From contig JACQXM010000035.1 of the NCBI GenBank assembly GCA_016208685.1, positions 1-50,057 on the forward strand: a DNA stretch of 50,057 bases. The letters are read 5' to 3'. The DNA is from Planctomycetota bacterium (GTDB lineage: Bacteria; Planctomycetota; Phycisphaerae; UBA1845). The translations under genes were made by a program, and so were the position numbers. This document shows positions 1 through 8,264 of the stretch, piece after piece; the stretch's first letter is position 1, and each line of letters starts with the position of its first letter. The notes beneath the pieces were generated by a model. It was not told the DNA's origin. It was given only the letters and a program-made list of their open reading frames with translations, and did no database searches.

Positions 1-134
1 GACGTGACCGACGCCCACCGCCTCCGCCCGCCATCCGATAGGACACCCCCGGAAATGTAGTGAAGACTTTTGACCACAATCGGCCCGGGCGCCGCCCCCA
101 GGCCCGATTCACTCGCCCAACTGCGCAACCTGGG

Positions 135-305
135 CTAACCGTCGTCCCGGCCCGCGACCTCGTCGAGGTACTTCTGGAACTCGCTCATCTTGTAGGAGAT
201 GAAGCAGAATGCATGATGCAGTGCCAGATACTCAACGTCGGTCTTGTCGTCCTCGGCCTCGTGGCGGAGTTCGTTGAGCTTAGCCAGCAGCGGCTCGGCC
301 TTCAT
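135..305 (-). CDS. Small uncharacterised protein (56 aa)
   Basis: I do not recognise this protein. It is a short, soluble, charged polypeptide of 56 residues, rich in Glu, Lys, Leu and aromatic residues, with no signal peptide or membrane segment; the sequence looks helical throughout. The ATG at 305 is preferred over a start at 356 because an AGGA stands about 9 nt upstream of it and the extra 17 residues look like untranslated sequence. It lies in the same direction as the aldehyde dehydrogenase gene upstream, 163 bp away, so it may be its own unit. The amino acid composition is typical of a real protein and not of a GC-driven random frame. Confidence 0.5.
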   Translation of the reverse strand: MKAEPLLAKLNELRHEAEDDKTDVEYLALHHAFCFISYKMSEFQKYLDEVAGRDDG

Positions 306-468
306 GACGATTGATCCTGAACCCATCCCCGGCAGTTCGTGCAAGGCACACCTCACACCGCGGGCGGGTCAAGGTAGCGGCCGGCGTGTCCTCACGCAAC
401 GCCGTGCGCCGCGACCGTAAGCGAGCAAGCGGCAGGCCGCGAGGCAGCGACGAGTCGCGCTCGCTGAC

Positions 469-1905
469 TCATATCCGCCCCGCCTTGCTCAGCACCAGCA
501 GCTTGATTTCCGTCATCTCCTCCATGGCGAAGCGCACACCCTCGCGGCCCAGACCGGACTCCTTGATGCCGCCGTAGGGCATGCTGTCGACGCGGAAACT
601 GGGCACGTCATTGATCACCACGCCGCCCACGTCCAGTTCGCGGAAGGCGTAGAAGGCGTGGTCGAGGCTGTGGGTGAACACGCCCGCCTGGAGGCCGTAG
701 ACGCTGTGGTTGGCGCGGCGGACGGCCTCGCGGAAATCACTGAACGGCTCGATCGTAGCCACGGGGCCGAAGGCCTCGCGGCAACTGATTTTCATGGTCG
801 GGTCGACGTTCTCCAGAAGCGTGGCCTCGAAGAACACTCCGTGCCGCCGACCGCCGCACAGTACGGTTGCGCCGCCGCCGACGGCCTCGTGCACCCACTC
901 CTCGATGCGCCGGGCGTCGCCCTCGGATATCATCGGCCCCAGGAACGTGTCTTCGTTCATGGGGTCGCCGCTGACCAGGCGCGCGATTCGTGCCACAAGC
1001 TCTCGCCTGAGTTCCTCGTACGCAGAGCGATGCGCGAGGATGCGCTGCACGCTGATGCAGCTTTGCCCGGACTGGTAGTACGCCCCGAAGATGATCCGCT
1101 CCGCCGCCCGGGCGATGTCGGCGCCTTCGTCCACAATGCACGCCGCGTTGCCGCCCAGTTCGAGCACCACCCTCTTCTTTCCCGCCCGGGCCTTCAGCTC
1201 CCAGCCGACTTCGGGCGAGCCCGTGAAGCTGAGCAGCTTGATGCGCGGGTCGGTGGTGAGCTGGTCGGCTCCCTGGCGCGGACAGGGCAGGATGCTGAAG
1301 GCCCCGGGTGGGAGCGCCGTCTCCGCAAGAATCTCCCCCAGCAGCAGCGAGCTGACCGGCGTGGCGCTGGCGGGCTTGAGTACGAACGGGCAACCCACGG
1401 CGATCGCCGGTGCCATCTTGTGCGCCGCCAGGTTCAGGGGGAAGTTGAAGGGGGCGATGAAGCTGCACGGCCCCACGGGAAAGCGCCGCCAGATGCCCTC
1501 ATACCCCTCGGCGCGCGGACTGATGTCCAGGGGGATGTGTTCGCCGACGATGCGAACACACTCTTCGGCGGCGGTGCGGAAGGTGTCGATCAGCCGCGTG
1601 ACTTCACCGCGCGCGTCACGAAGGGGCTTTCCCGCCTCCAGGCACAACACGCGGGCGAGTTCCTCGTGCTGCTCGCCCACGCGGCGGACGACGTGTCCCA
1701 GCACCTGTTGCCGCTGGTATGCCGGCATGCGGCGCGTGGCACCGAAGGCGGCCGCGGCAGCGCCGATGGCGGCATCGATCGCCGCCGCATCCGCCAGGCA
1801 CACCCGCGTGATCGGCTCTCCGCTGAACTTGTTGGTGACGACCAGGTCCGCCGGACCGGTCACCGGCTTATTCGCGAGGTAGTAAGGGTAGCAGTCGCGC
1901 AGCAC
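469..1905 (-). CDS. NAD(P)-dependent aldehyde dehydrogenase
   Basis: A cytosolic aldehyde dehydrogenase superfamily enzyme (478 aa) that should oxidise an aldehyde to the acid or thioester with NAD(P)+. Counted from the GTG at 1905, the family landmarks are present: the substrate/cofactor Asn in PFNFPLN near 154, the cofactor Lys in VLKPASATP near 177, the general-base Glu in LELGGN near 249, the nucleophile Cys in GQSCISVQR near 283, and a late EAFGPV motif. Length is normal for the family. A longer frame to a GTG at 1974 exists but has no ribosome site, whereas AAAGGA lies about 7 nt before 1905. The frequent Cys near the N terminus of the long form also looks non-native. Substrate cannot be told; the residue pattern resembles the broad succinate-semialdehyde/phosphonoacetaldehyde/lactaldehyde dehydrogenase groups. 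Neighbouring ribBA is on the same strand but 169 bp upstream. Confidence 0.93.
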   Translation of the reverse strand: MLRDCYPYYLANKPVTGPADLVVTNKFSGEPITRVCLADAAAIDAAIGAAAAAFGATRRMPAYQRQQVLGHVVRRVGEQHEELARVLCLEAGKPLRDARGEVTRLIDTFRTAAEECVRIVGEHIPLDISPRAEGYEGIWRRFPVGPCSFIAPFNFPLNLAAHKMAPAIAVGCPFVLKPASATPVSSLLLGEILAETALPPGAFSILPCPRQGADQLTTDPRIKLLSFTGSPEVGWELKARAGKKRVVLELGGNAACIVDEGADIARAAERIIFGAYYQSGQSCISVQRILAHRSAYEELRRELVARIARLVSGDPMNEDTFLGPMISEGDARRIEEWVHEAVGGGATVLCGGRRHGVFFEATLLENVDPTMKISCREAFGPVATIEPFSDFREAVRRANHSVYGLQAGVFTHSLDHAFYAFRELDVGGVVINDVPSFRVDSMPYGGIKESGLGREGVRFAMEEMTEIKLLVLSKAGRI

Positions 1906-2074
1906 ACCCGGTCCTTTCAGCCGAGGGGCACGCACTTCCGCGGCGCATCGGTCGCATGCGGCCGCGCGGGGCACGGAACCGAAGTGCCAGGCTCGAACAT
2001 GCGCCTTGACGCGGATGGCGCCGCCGACGGGAGACCGGTGCCACTACCCGGCACGATCTCAGCGTCGGCGGTCG

Positions 2075-3322
2075 TCAGACCTCCTTGAGCTTGTGCCCCA
2101 GCTTGGTTTTCTTGGTTTTCAGGTACTTGGCGTTAAAGTCGTTGGGCGTTATCTCCAGGGGAAGCTGCTCGGCGATGCGCACGCCGTAGACCTCGAGCCG
2201 GTTTATCTTCTTGGGGTTGTTGGTGAGGATGCGGAGCTGCCGCAGCCCCAGGTCGCGGAGGATCTGAGCGCCGACGCCGTAATCACGGCGGTCGACGGGC
2301 AGGCCGAGCCGCACGTTGGCCTCGACGGTATCCAGACCCTGGTCCTGGAGCTCGTAGGCCCGCAGCTTGTTGTGCAGGCCGATCCCCCGACCTTCCTGCC
2401 GCAGGTAGATGATCGCGCCTTTGCCCAGCTTCTGCACCATCTGCATGGCGGCATCGAGCTGTTCCCCGCAGTCGCAACGGGCGGAGTGGAACACGTGGCC
2501 GGTCATGCACTCGGACTCCACGCGCACCAGCACCGGCTCCTCGTGCACCACGGGATGCCCCTGGGCATCGAGCTGACCCACGCCGCCGCAGCACAGCGCC
2601 AGGTGCGGCTCGCGGTCCACGGGGGAGCGGTACTCGATCAGCGTGAACTCCCCGAAGGCCGTGGGGAGCTTGGTGGTGACGCCGCGCTGTACGAAAGACT
2701 CGCGCTGCATGCGGTGTTCGATGATGTCCGCCACGGTGTACATGCGGATGCCGAACCGCTCCGAAAGCTGGATGAGGTCCGGAACGCGGGCCATGCTGCC
2801 GTCGTCATTCATGATCTCGATGATCGCCGCCATGGGAGTCAGTCCCGCCATGCGGCAGAGGTCCACGGAGCCTTCGGTCTGCCCGGCGCGAACCAGCACG
2901 CCGCCGTCGCGGGCCATCAGGGGGCTGATGTGTCCCGGCCGGACGAGGTCCGTCGGCCGCGTGTCGGGGGCACACGCCACCTCGATGGTCCGGGCGCGAT
3001 CCTGCGCCGACACGCCGGTGGAAACGCCGAAGCGCTGATGGGCATCGACCGTAACCGTAAAGGCCGTGCCGAAACGCGTGTCGTTCTGCGTGGTTTGCAG
3101 GTGCAGATTGAGCTGTTCGCAACGCTGCCGGGTCATGGGAAGGCAGAGAATGCCCCGTCCGATCTTGATCATGAAGTTGATCGCCTCGGGGGTCACTTTC
3201 TGCGCCGCGATCACCAGATCACCTTCGTTCTCGCGATCGGCATCGTCTACCAGGATGATGAACCGCCCCGCGCGGAGGTCGTCGAACGCCTGTTCCATAG
3301 GAGAGAAGGGAGCCTGGGTCAT
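2075..3322 (-). CDS. ribBA: Bifunctional 3,4-dihydroxy-2-butanone-4-phosphate synthase / GTP cyclohydrolase II
   Basis: This enzyme makes both precursors of riboflavin: its N-terminal RibB domain (about 5-205) converts ribulose 5-phosphate to dihydroxybutanone phosphate plus formate, and its C-terminal RibA domain (about 208-405) opens GTP to the diaminopyrimidine intermediate. The RibB acidic loop DDADRENEGD (near 26-35) and PGHISPL (near 129) are intact. The RibA zinc site C-x10-C-x-C (Cys 272, 283, 285) and the GTP-binding loop RQEGRGIGL follow, so both halves look active. Length is 415 aa, normal for fused RibBA. The ATG at 3322 is chosen because GGAG stands a few bases upstream; 12 further codons to 3358 lack support. 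pgsA ends 57 bp upstream on the same strand, so the two may be co-transcribed. That gap is too short for an FMN riboswitch, so regulation by one here is unlikely. Confidence 0.96.
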   Translation of the reverse strand: MTQAPFSPMEQAFDDLRAGRFIILVDDADRENEGDLVIAAQKVTPEAINFMIKIGRGILCLPMTRQRCEQLNLHLQTTQNDTRFGTAFTVTVDAHQRFGVSTGVSAQDRARTIEVACAPDTRPTDLVRPGHISPLMARDGGVLVRAGQTEGSVDLCRMAGLTPMAAIIEIMNDDGSMARVPDLIQLSERFGIRMYTVADIIEHRMQRESFVQRGVTTKLPTAFGEFTLIEYRSPVDREPHLALCCGGVGQLDAQGHPVVHEEPVLVRVESECMTGHVFHSARCDCGEQLDAAMQMVQKLGKGAIIYLRQEGRGIGLHNKLRAYELQDQGLDTVEANVRLGLPVDRRDYGVGAQILRDLGLRQLRILTNNPKKINRLEVYGVRIAEQLPLEITPNDFNAKYLKTKKTKLGHKLKEV

Positions 3323-3379
3323 GCAAACCACTCCGAACGGTTGTCGAATCGCGCCCATGGCGCGGGCACCCGCCCGCGC

Positions 3380-3979
3380 CTACGGCGCTATCGCGGCACG
3401 GTGCTGCTCGGCGGCGAAACGGTTGCCGATCCGCAGGTAGTCCACCACCGCGGCGATCGCCAGCCCGCTGGCAATCCACCAGCTCAAGGCTACCACTGGT
3501 CGCGCCGCCTGCGGCAAATCCGGCCCCAGCAACACCAGCGCCACCATCACGAATTGTACCAGGGTGCAGGCTTTTCCCAAAAACCGCGGGCGAATGAAGT
3601 ACTTGTCGGTCGTGGCGTGCACCAGGAGAAACCCGATCACCGTGAGCAGGTCCTTGCCCACGGCGATGACCGGCACCCAACTGGGCAGCCGGAAGCCGGG
3701 CACCGCCGTGGCGTCAATCGCCAGGATCACCACGGCGCAGGCGATCAGCAGCTTGTCCGCCAGCGGGTCGAGGAACTTGCCCAGCGGGGTTTCCTCGTGG
3801 AGGCGACGGGCAAGGAAGCCGTCGATGCCGTCGCTGCCGGCCAGGAGGACGAAGAGCACCAGCGTAACGTGGCGCCACCCGGGCCAGCCCTCGTTAAGGT
3901 TAAGCAGGCAAATGACCAGCGGGGCCACCAGCACGATGCGAGCGATCGTGATGCGGTTGGGCCAATTGAGCCAGGGCAT
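3380..3979 (-). CDS. pgsA: CDP-diacylglycerol-glycerol-3-phosphate 3-phosphatidyltransferase
   Basis: An integral membrane enzyme of the CDP-alcohol phosphatidyltransferase family; it transfers the phosphatidyl group from CDP-diacylglycerol to glycerol 3-phosphate, the committed step to phosphatidylglycerol and cardiolipin. The full family signature D-G-x2-A-R-x8-G-x3-D-x3-D is present (Asp53, Arg58, Gly67, Asp71, Asp75), with an extra Asp at 50. About five to six hydrophobic segments are visible in 199 residues, the usual size. The N-terminal WPNRITIARI is typical of PgsA and favours the ATG at 3979; a start at 4018 would add 13 residues and is possible. Members of this family that use serine or choline share the signature, but the N terminus and length fit PgsA best. 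It is followed by ribBA and preceded by a MITE-like repeat. Confidence 0.88.
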   Translation of the reverse strand: MPWLNWPNRITIARIVLVAPLVICLLNLNEGWPGWRHVTLVLFVLLAGSDGIDGFLARRLHEETPLGKFLDPLADKLLIACAVVILAIDATAVPGFRLPSWVPVIAVGKDLLTVIGFLLVHATTDKYFIRPRFLGKACTLVQFVMVALVLLGPDLPQAARPVVALSWWIASGLAIAAVVDYLRIGNRFAAEQHRAAIAP

Positions 3980-4116
3980 GGGTGTCCCATCCACCGCCGG
4001 GAACCTGTACGCCGCCACCGGGCGACGATGGCAGGGGCGTCGCGGCTTCGCCGTGCATCGCCACCCTGCTCAACCGCACGATGTCCGTGCCGGCTTGCCT
4101 TCGCCGCGGCACGCGG

Positions 4117-4258
4117 CTAGTGCTCCGACGCACCCAATTCTTCGGGTTGGGTGGCATGCCCAAGCACGGCACAGCCGTGCGCCGGCATATCTTTCCTGGG
4201 CATGGCGGCGCTGCGCTTGGCCATGGCACCCTAAGAATAGCCTGCGTCGGAGCACTAG
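4117..4258. mobile_element. MITE-like palindromic element with 16-bp perfect terminal inverted repeats
   Basis: The ends CTAGTGCTCCGACGCA (4117-4132) and its exact complement (4243-4258) enclose 142 bp. Inside, the two halves are also imperfect inverted copies of each other (an ATTCTT-GGGT-GCATG-CCAAGC series read inward from both ends), so one strand could fold into a long hairpin. The outermost CTAG on each side may be a 4-bp target duplication, as made by some IS5-group transposases (YTAR targets), leaving a 12-bp inverted repeat. No transposase gene is encoded. The right half contains one copy of the 31-bp repeat also found at 8169 and 48862. The element lies exactly at the stop codon of the thioredoxin-like gene, whose TAG is part of the terminal CTAG. 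Confidence 0.7.
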
Positions 4259-5226
4259 TGCGACCCTCCGGAGGACGCCGCAGCGCCCCCCGTGGGAGCC
4301 GCCGGCGCGAACAGCGCCTGCGCCTCGGCCGGAGCCTTCCCGGTCTCGTCCACGAACCGCGCCATGACCTCGAGCGATGTGGGCTGCTCCAGCGCGCGAT
4401 ACCCCCCATCCGGCCGGACCACGACCAGCGCCGGCAGTTGCAACACACCGTAGCCGCTGATGTACGCCCGGGCCCAGGGGTTCAAGGCGGTGACCCGGCA
4501 ATGCACCATGTCGGCCACGCGGCTGTACACCTCATGCCGTTCCAGCAGATCCGTGAGCTTTCGCCAGTCGCGCGTCAAAGCACGGTGGTAGACGATCAGC
4601 AGCGGTCGGCCGGATCGTTGTGCCGCCGCCTGGGCTGCGCCGAGGTCCTTGTGCCAGGCGTATCGCGCCTTGCGGGGGATATGCGGGTTGAGCCGCGGCG
4701 GCTGACCTGGCGGCACGGCACGCTCCAGGAAGCCCTTGAGTTCGTCCGCGGACGCCGTGCGCGTGAGTGCGTGGTACGTTCCGTCCGGGTGAACCACGAT
4801 CCAGCTCGGGGCGAACTGCACCCCGAACTGCGCCGCGTAGCGGCGGTCAGGCTCGTACGCGTGGTACAAGCGGCAGCGGACGTACTCCTTGAACTTGCGC
4901 CGGAGGTTGCGGTCTTTGAGCAGCAACTCGAGCGGGTCGCGCTCGCCCGGACGGGGTTGGTGGTAGTAGACCAGCATGGGAGCGCCGCGCTTTGCGGCGG
5001 CGTGCTCGGCAGTGTCGATGTCCATCCACCATCCGCGCGCGGAGGCGGGCATCCGCAACAGCGTGCAGCCGCCCGCCGTGGGGAGAAGGAGGAGTCCCAG
5101 CAACACCGATCCTGCCGGCCTCCAACCGCGGCGCGCGTCGACGGTTCGGCGCGTTTTCAGGCTCGCGGGGCGTACCACCGTTGCCCCGGGCGTACCGCCC
5201 AGCGTCGCCGCGATTCTGTCGCGCAT
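4255..5226 (-). CDS. Lipoprotein with two thioredoxin-like domains lacking CxxC
   Basis: A 323-residue envelope protein. A basic N-terminal stretch is followed by a hydrophobic segment ending in a lipobox-like PTAGGC, so Cys54 may be lipidated; the long n-region is unusual. Two domains follow (about 60-165 and 195-300). Each has the thioredoxin-fold pattern of a beta strand (MLVYYHQP; LLIVYHRA), a helix and a strand led by a cis-Pro-like turn (FAPSWIVVHPDGTY; QLPALVVVRPDGGY). Neither domain has the CxxC redox pair, so a disulfide reductase role is unlikely; a binding or chaperone role is more plausible. ATG 5226 is chosen because GAGAGGTGG lies just upstream; the frame extends to 5328 without a better site. 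The TAG stop is formed by the terminal CTAG of the adjacent MITE-like element. Confidence 0.72.
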   Translation of the reverse strand: MRDRIAATLGGTPGATVVRPASLKTRRTVDARRGWRPAGSVLLGLLLLPTAGGCTLLRMPASARGWWMDIDTAEHAAAKRGAPMLVYYHQPRPGERDPLELLLKDRNLRRKFKEYVRCRLYHAYEPDRRYAAQFGVQFAPSWIVVHPDGTYHALTRTASADELKGFLERAVPPGQPPRLNPHIPRKARYAWHKDLGAAQAAAQRSGRPLLIVYHRALTRDWRKLTDLLERHEVYSRVADMVHCRVTALNPWARAYISGYGVLQLPALVVVRPDGGYRALEQPTSLEVMARFVDETGKAPAEAQALFAPAAPTGGAAASSGGSH

Positions 5227-5505
5227 CAGCCACCTCTCGAATGCGCCGTGCCATTCCGGACGCCGCCGGTCTGTCGCGGCCGGCACTGAACGTTCGGCAC
5301 GGGTCGGCGGACGGGAACGCCAGTGCAATGTCGCACTGCCGGCCGGCGGTTCGACGGCACCCCGCGGGCGGCAAGGGAGGCTGCCGGTGCCGATTCCCGG
5401 GCTCCTGACGCGGCGAGTTTACCGGGCACGTTCCTCGCGGGCAAACCTGGACGCGACGCCGACCTGTCGATGCGACCGAGCCAGTGAAACTTCCGATAAA
5501 CCCCC

Positions 5506-6510
5506 GTGCAGCGCGCGTCACAGCCAACGGTCAGCGTCGTACTCACGCTCAAGAACGACCCCGTGGGGTGCGAGGAGACGCTGCGCTCGCTCGTCGGGCA
5601 GAGCCGGCCGGCGGACGAGATCGTGGTTGTCGATGGCGGATCCTCGGACGACACCGTGGCAAGGGCGCGGGCCTGGGCGGCAGGACTACCCGGGCTGCGA
5701 GTCATCGAGGCGCCGGGCGCCAACATCGCGCGCGGCCGGAACCTCGGCATTCAGGCCGCCCGTGGTGAAATCATCGCCAGCATCGACGGCGGCTGCGTCG
5801 CCCGCCCTGACTGGCTGGAGCAACTGGTGGCTCCGCTCCTCGCCGAGGAGCCCGTCGAGTTCGTGGCCGGGTTCTATGACGTAGCCGGACGGACGTTGCT
5901 GGAGCGGGTGATCGGTCTGGCGACCATGCGCGGCCAGCTCGAGGCGATCGACGCGCGAACGTTCAACCCTTCGGCCCGCTCCATGGCCTTCACCAGGGAG
6001 CTGTGGCGACGTGCGGGCGGCTGGCCGGAATGGGTGGGCTTCTCGGAGGACACCCTGTTCGACCACAAGGTCCGCCGGCTGGGAGCCGCTTGGCGGTTCG
6101 TTCCGGAGGCGGTTGTTTCCTGGCGTCCGCGCACCGGGCTGCGCGCCGCCGCCCGACAGTTCTATCACTACGGAACCGGCCGCGGGCAAACGCAGATTGA
6201 CGCCGCCGGCTACCTGTACAACGTGCGGAATCTGGCCTGCGTGCTCGGGCTTGCTCTTGCCGGCTTCGTGATCTTTCACGCTGCAATCGCCGCGGCGTTG
6301 CTGGGCGCCTACTGGTTCGTCTGGGGGCATCGCGACAAAGCGCGGCACGTGGCGGCGCGCCTGGGCGTGCGGCGAGCGGCGTTGCTATACGTTGTGGTGA
6401 TGTGGGTGGTGACGTTCGCCGGAACGGCGGGCTACGTCGTCGGCTCCGGGCAGCGCCTGCGCGATCGAGCGCGGTTCCGCGGACAGATGGAGGCGTACCT
6501 CGGCGGATGA
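5506..6510 (+). CDS. Glycosyltransferase family 2, membrane-associated
   Basis: A GT-A fold glycosyltransferase of 334 residues that should transfer a sugar from a nucleotide-sugar to a lipid- or polymer-linked acceptor. The N-terminal SVVLTLKNDP, DEIVVVDGGSSDDT and ASIDGGCVARPDWLEQL segments are the family 2 nucleotide-binding core. Two to three hydrophobic segments in the last 100 residues (near 240-310) should anchor it to the inner membrane. The start is a GTG at 5506 without a clear ribosome site; no better in-frame start is visible near the conserved core. It overlaps the next gene by 4 bp (ATGA), so the two are translationally coupled and probably act on the same glycan, such as an exopolysaccharide. 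It is divergent from the lipoprotein gene at 5226. Confidence 0.88.
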   Translation: MQRASQPTVSVVLTLKNDPVGCEETLRSLVGQSRPADEIVVVDGGSSDDTVARARAWAAGLPGLRVIEAPGANIARGRNLGIQAARGEIIASIDGGCVARPDWLEQLVAPLLAEEPVEFVAGFYDVAGRTLLERVIGLATMRGQLEAIDARTFNPSARSMAFTRELWRRAGGWPEWVGFSEDTLFDHKVRRLGAAWRFVPEAVVSWRPRTGLRAAARQFYHYGTGRGQTQIDAAGYLYNVRNLACVLGLALAGFVIFHAAIAAALLGAYWFVWGHRDKARHVAARLGVRRAALLYVVVMWVVTFAGTAGYVVGSGQRLRDRARFRGQMEAYLGG

Positions 6511-8015
6511 ACCTGCGCAGCGATGAGGCAACGACCCTCGCCGTGGAACCGGCGCCGACCTCGCACGACGCTTCGGGTGTTGATCCGGCGCATGTCGAAC
6601 ACCAGCGCCGTCGGCGTGGGCTCGGGCGTGCGCTCACGGATGCGCCGCCGCGCGCTGCGGCGCGGCGATCCTGGTTGTGCGTTGCCTACGCCTTCCCCCC
6701 CATCAGCCGCAGCGGGACGCACCGCACCGCAGGCTTCGTTCGGCACTTAAGCGCACTCGGCTGGGATGCCACCGTGGTCACCGCGGAAGGCCATGACGAT
6801 CCCACCGATGCTGCGCTGCTCGCCGGCGTGCCGGAAGCCACGCAGGTAGTGCGTGTCCCCTGGGAGGATCTCGTCGCGAAGTGCAAACGATGGCTGGGCC
6901 GTGCTCGGTCGGCGGAGGCATCCGGAGGGCGGGACGAGGCGAAACCACGGCTGCGCCACGCATCGCGGGACCGGCGGCCGTGGTCGCTTCGCGAGTGGGT
7001 GTCGCAACTGTTGCTGACTCCCGATTCGCGCAGCGGTTGGATTCTGCCCGCAATACGCGCCGGCCTGGCATGCGCGCGGCGGCGGCGCCCCGACCTTATC
7101 TACTCCACGTCACCCTACGAAAGTGCTCACCTGGTCGCCCTGGCCCTGAGCCGTCGACTCCGGGTCCCGTGGGTCGCCGACTTCCGCGACCCCTGGCACG
7201 ACAATCCCTTCCGCCGCCGCAGGTGGCTCGGACTCGACGGCTGGGATGCGTTGCTGGAACGGATGGTGCTGCGACGCGCCGATCACGTCGTGGTCAACAC
7301 GTCGTCCTTCGCCCGCTGTCTCTGCGAACGATTCTCCTGGGTAGCAAGCAAATGCGCGGTGATCGGCAACGGCTACGACGCGGAGCTGCTGGCCGGAGTG
7401 GTGCCGGTTCGCGACGCCCCGGCGGAAACGTGCGTGTTGACCCATGCCGGGCAGTTTTACGGACCCCGCAGTCCGCTTCCCTGGCTGGCGGCGCTGCGGC
7501 GCGTCGTGGAGCGTCGCCCCGAATTGCGGCAACGGCTTCAGATGTCCCTGGTGGGGGCCACGCATTACGACGGTCGGTCGTTAAGAGATCTGGCGCTGGA
7601 CGCCGGCGTGGAGGAGCAGGTGCGCGTGCTGGGCCCGCAGCCGCATGCCCGTGCTCTGGCCTACATGGCGGGCAGCGATGGATTGCTTCTGGCCGGCTCG
7701 ACGGGCGAGGGTGCCGAGGTGCAGGTCCCCAACAAATTGTTCGAATACCTGGCGCTGCGCAGGCCGATCATCGCCGTCGCGTCGGCAACGGGATCCATCG
7801 CGGAGATTCTGCGCCAGAGCAAGGCGGAGGCGATCGTCCGGGCCCCGAACGACGTTCCCGGTCTGGCGGACGCCATGACGCGGGTCGCCTCGCGGGAACT
7901 CGTTCCCCCCGCCGATGCCTGGTCAGGAGTGTGGCGCTTCGCACGGACGGCCAGGGCGGAGGAACTGTGGCGCGTGTTCGAGCAGGCGTGCGGCAAGCGG
8001 GGTGTGGCCGGTTAG
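6507..8015 (+). CDS. Glycosyltransferase family 4 (GT-B fold)
   Basis: A 502-residue GT-B glycosyltransferase. After a variable N-terminal tail of about 50 residues comes the donor-side opening typical of GT4 enzymes (YAFPPISRSGTHRTAGFVRHL), then STSPYESAHLVALAL and WVADFRDPWHDNPF, and in the C-terminal half the nucleotide-sugar site LLLAGSTGEGAEVQVPNKLFEYLALRRPIIAV, where the E of the E-x7-E-like region should contact the sugar. The ATG at 6507 overlaps the TGA of the GT2 gene (ATGA); the open frame to 6402 lies inside that gene and is rejected. It likely follows GT2 in building one surface glycan. Its 3' side has a cluster of hairpin repeats from 8042. Confidence 0.87.
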   Translation: MNLRSDEATTLAVEPAPTSHDASGVDPAHVEHQRRRRGLGRALTDAPPRAAARRSWLCVAYAFPPISRSGTHRTAGFVRHLSALGWDATVVTAEGHDDPTDAALLAGVPEATQVVRVPWEDLVAKCKRWLGRARSAEASGGRDEAKPRLRHASRDRRPWSLREWVSQLLLTPDSRSGWILPAIRAGLACARRRRPDLIYSTSPYESAHLVALALSRRLRVPWVADFRDPWHDNPFRRRRWLGLDGWDALLERMVLRRADHVVVNTSSFARCLCERFSWVASKCAVIGNGYDAELLAGVVPVRDAPAETCVLTHAGQFYGPRSPLPWLAALRRVVERRPELRQRLQMSLVGATHYDGRSLRDLALDAGVEEQVRVLGPQPHARALAYMAGSDGLLLAGSTGEGAEVQVPNKLFEYLALRRPIIAVASATGSIAEILRQSKAEAIVRAPNDVPGLADAMTRVASRELVPPADAWSGVWRFARTARAEELWRVFEQACGKRGVAG

Positions 8016-8041
8016 ATATCAATGAGACACAACGCGGGGCT

Positions 8042-8142
8042 CGTGCGAGATTCCTATCTCGCACGCAGCGTTCGCAGGATTCCCATCCTGCGGGTTTCGG
8101 GAACGGATTCCCGCCGGCGCAGGCGCGAGAACGGATTCTCGC
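8042..8142. repeat. Cluster of four short palindromes with four-base loops
   Basis: Four perfect stem-loops stand in 101 bp: 8042-8065 (10-bp arms, loop TCCT), 8073-8092 (8-bp arms, loop TCCC), 8098-8113 (6-bp arms, loop CGGA) and 8125-8142 (7-bp arms, loop CGGA). Arm sequences differ while the arms stay fully complementary, and the loops fall into two types (TCC-N and CGGA, the latter being TCCG on the other strand). They follow the GT4 stop codon and may act as transcript ends or mRNA stabilisers. A related pair is at 43113-43154. Confidence 0.7.
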
Positions 8143-8168
8143 ACCAGCCGAGGGCGAAGGGCCGGACC

Positions 8169-8199
8169 GGGTGCCATGGCCAAGCGCAGCGCCGCCATG
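8169..8199 (+). repeat. Dispersed 31-bp repeat, copy 2
   Basis: An exact 31-bp sequence beginning GGGTGCCATGGCC and ending GCGCCGCCATG. It is identical to 48862-48892 (same strand) and to the complement of 4201-4231 inside the MITE-like element. Copies 2 and 3 also share a looser similarity for about 15 bp downstream (TCGGA then CCGAGA). The unit begins and ends with CCATGGC/GCCATG-type inverted ends. It lies between the GT4 gene and the 3' end of porB. Confidence 0.85.
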
Positions 8200-8264
8200 G
8201 CGATTCGGACCCGAGATCTGCCCGGCAAAAGGACCAGCGCCGCGGCGCGGGGGCAGCGGAGCGC

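Noticed and set aside
1..60. Possible tail of an upstream rightward gene (frame 1 is open from base 1 to a TAG at 58-60)
   Set aside because: Only 19 codons are visible and the sequence has no family features; it cannot be told from chance.
3323..3379. FMN riboswitch upstream of ribBA
   Set aside because: The gap to pgsA is only 57 bp and lacks the conserved riboswitch stems.
2006..4120. Long plus-strand open frame of about 700 codons
   Set aside because: It runs antisense through ribBA and pgsA, whose motifs are complete; the frame is a high-GC shadow.
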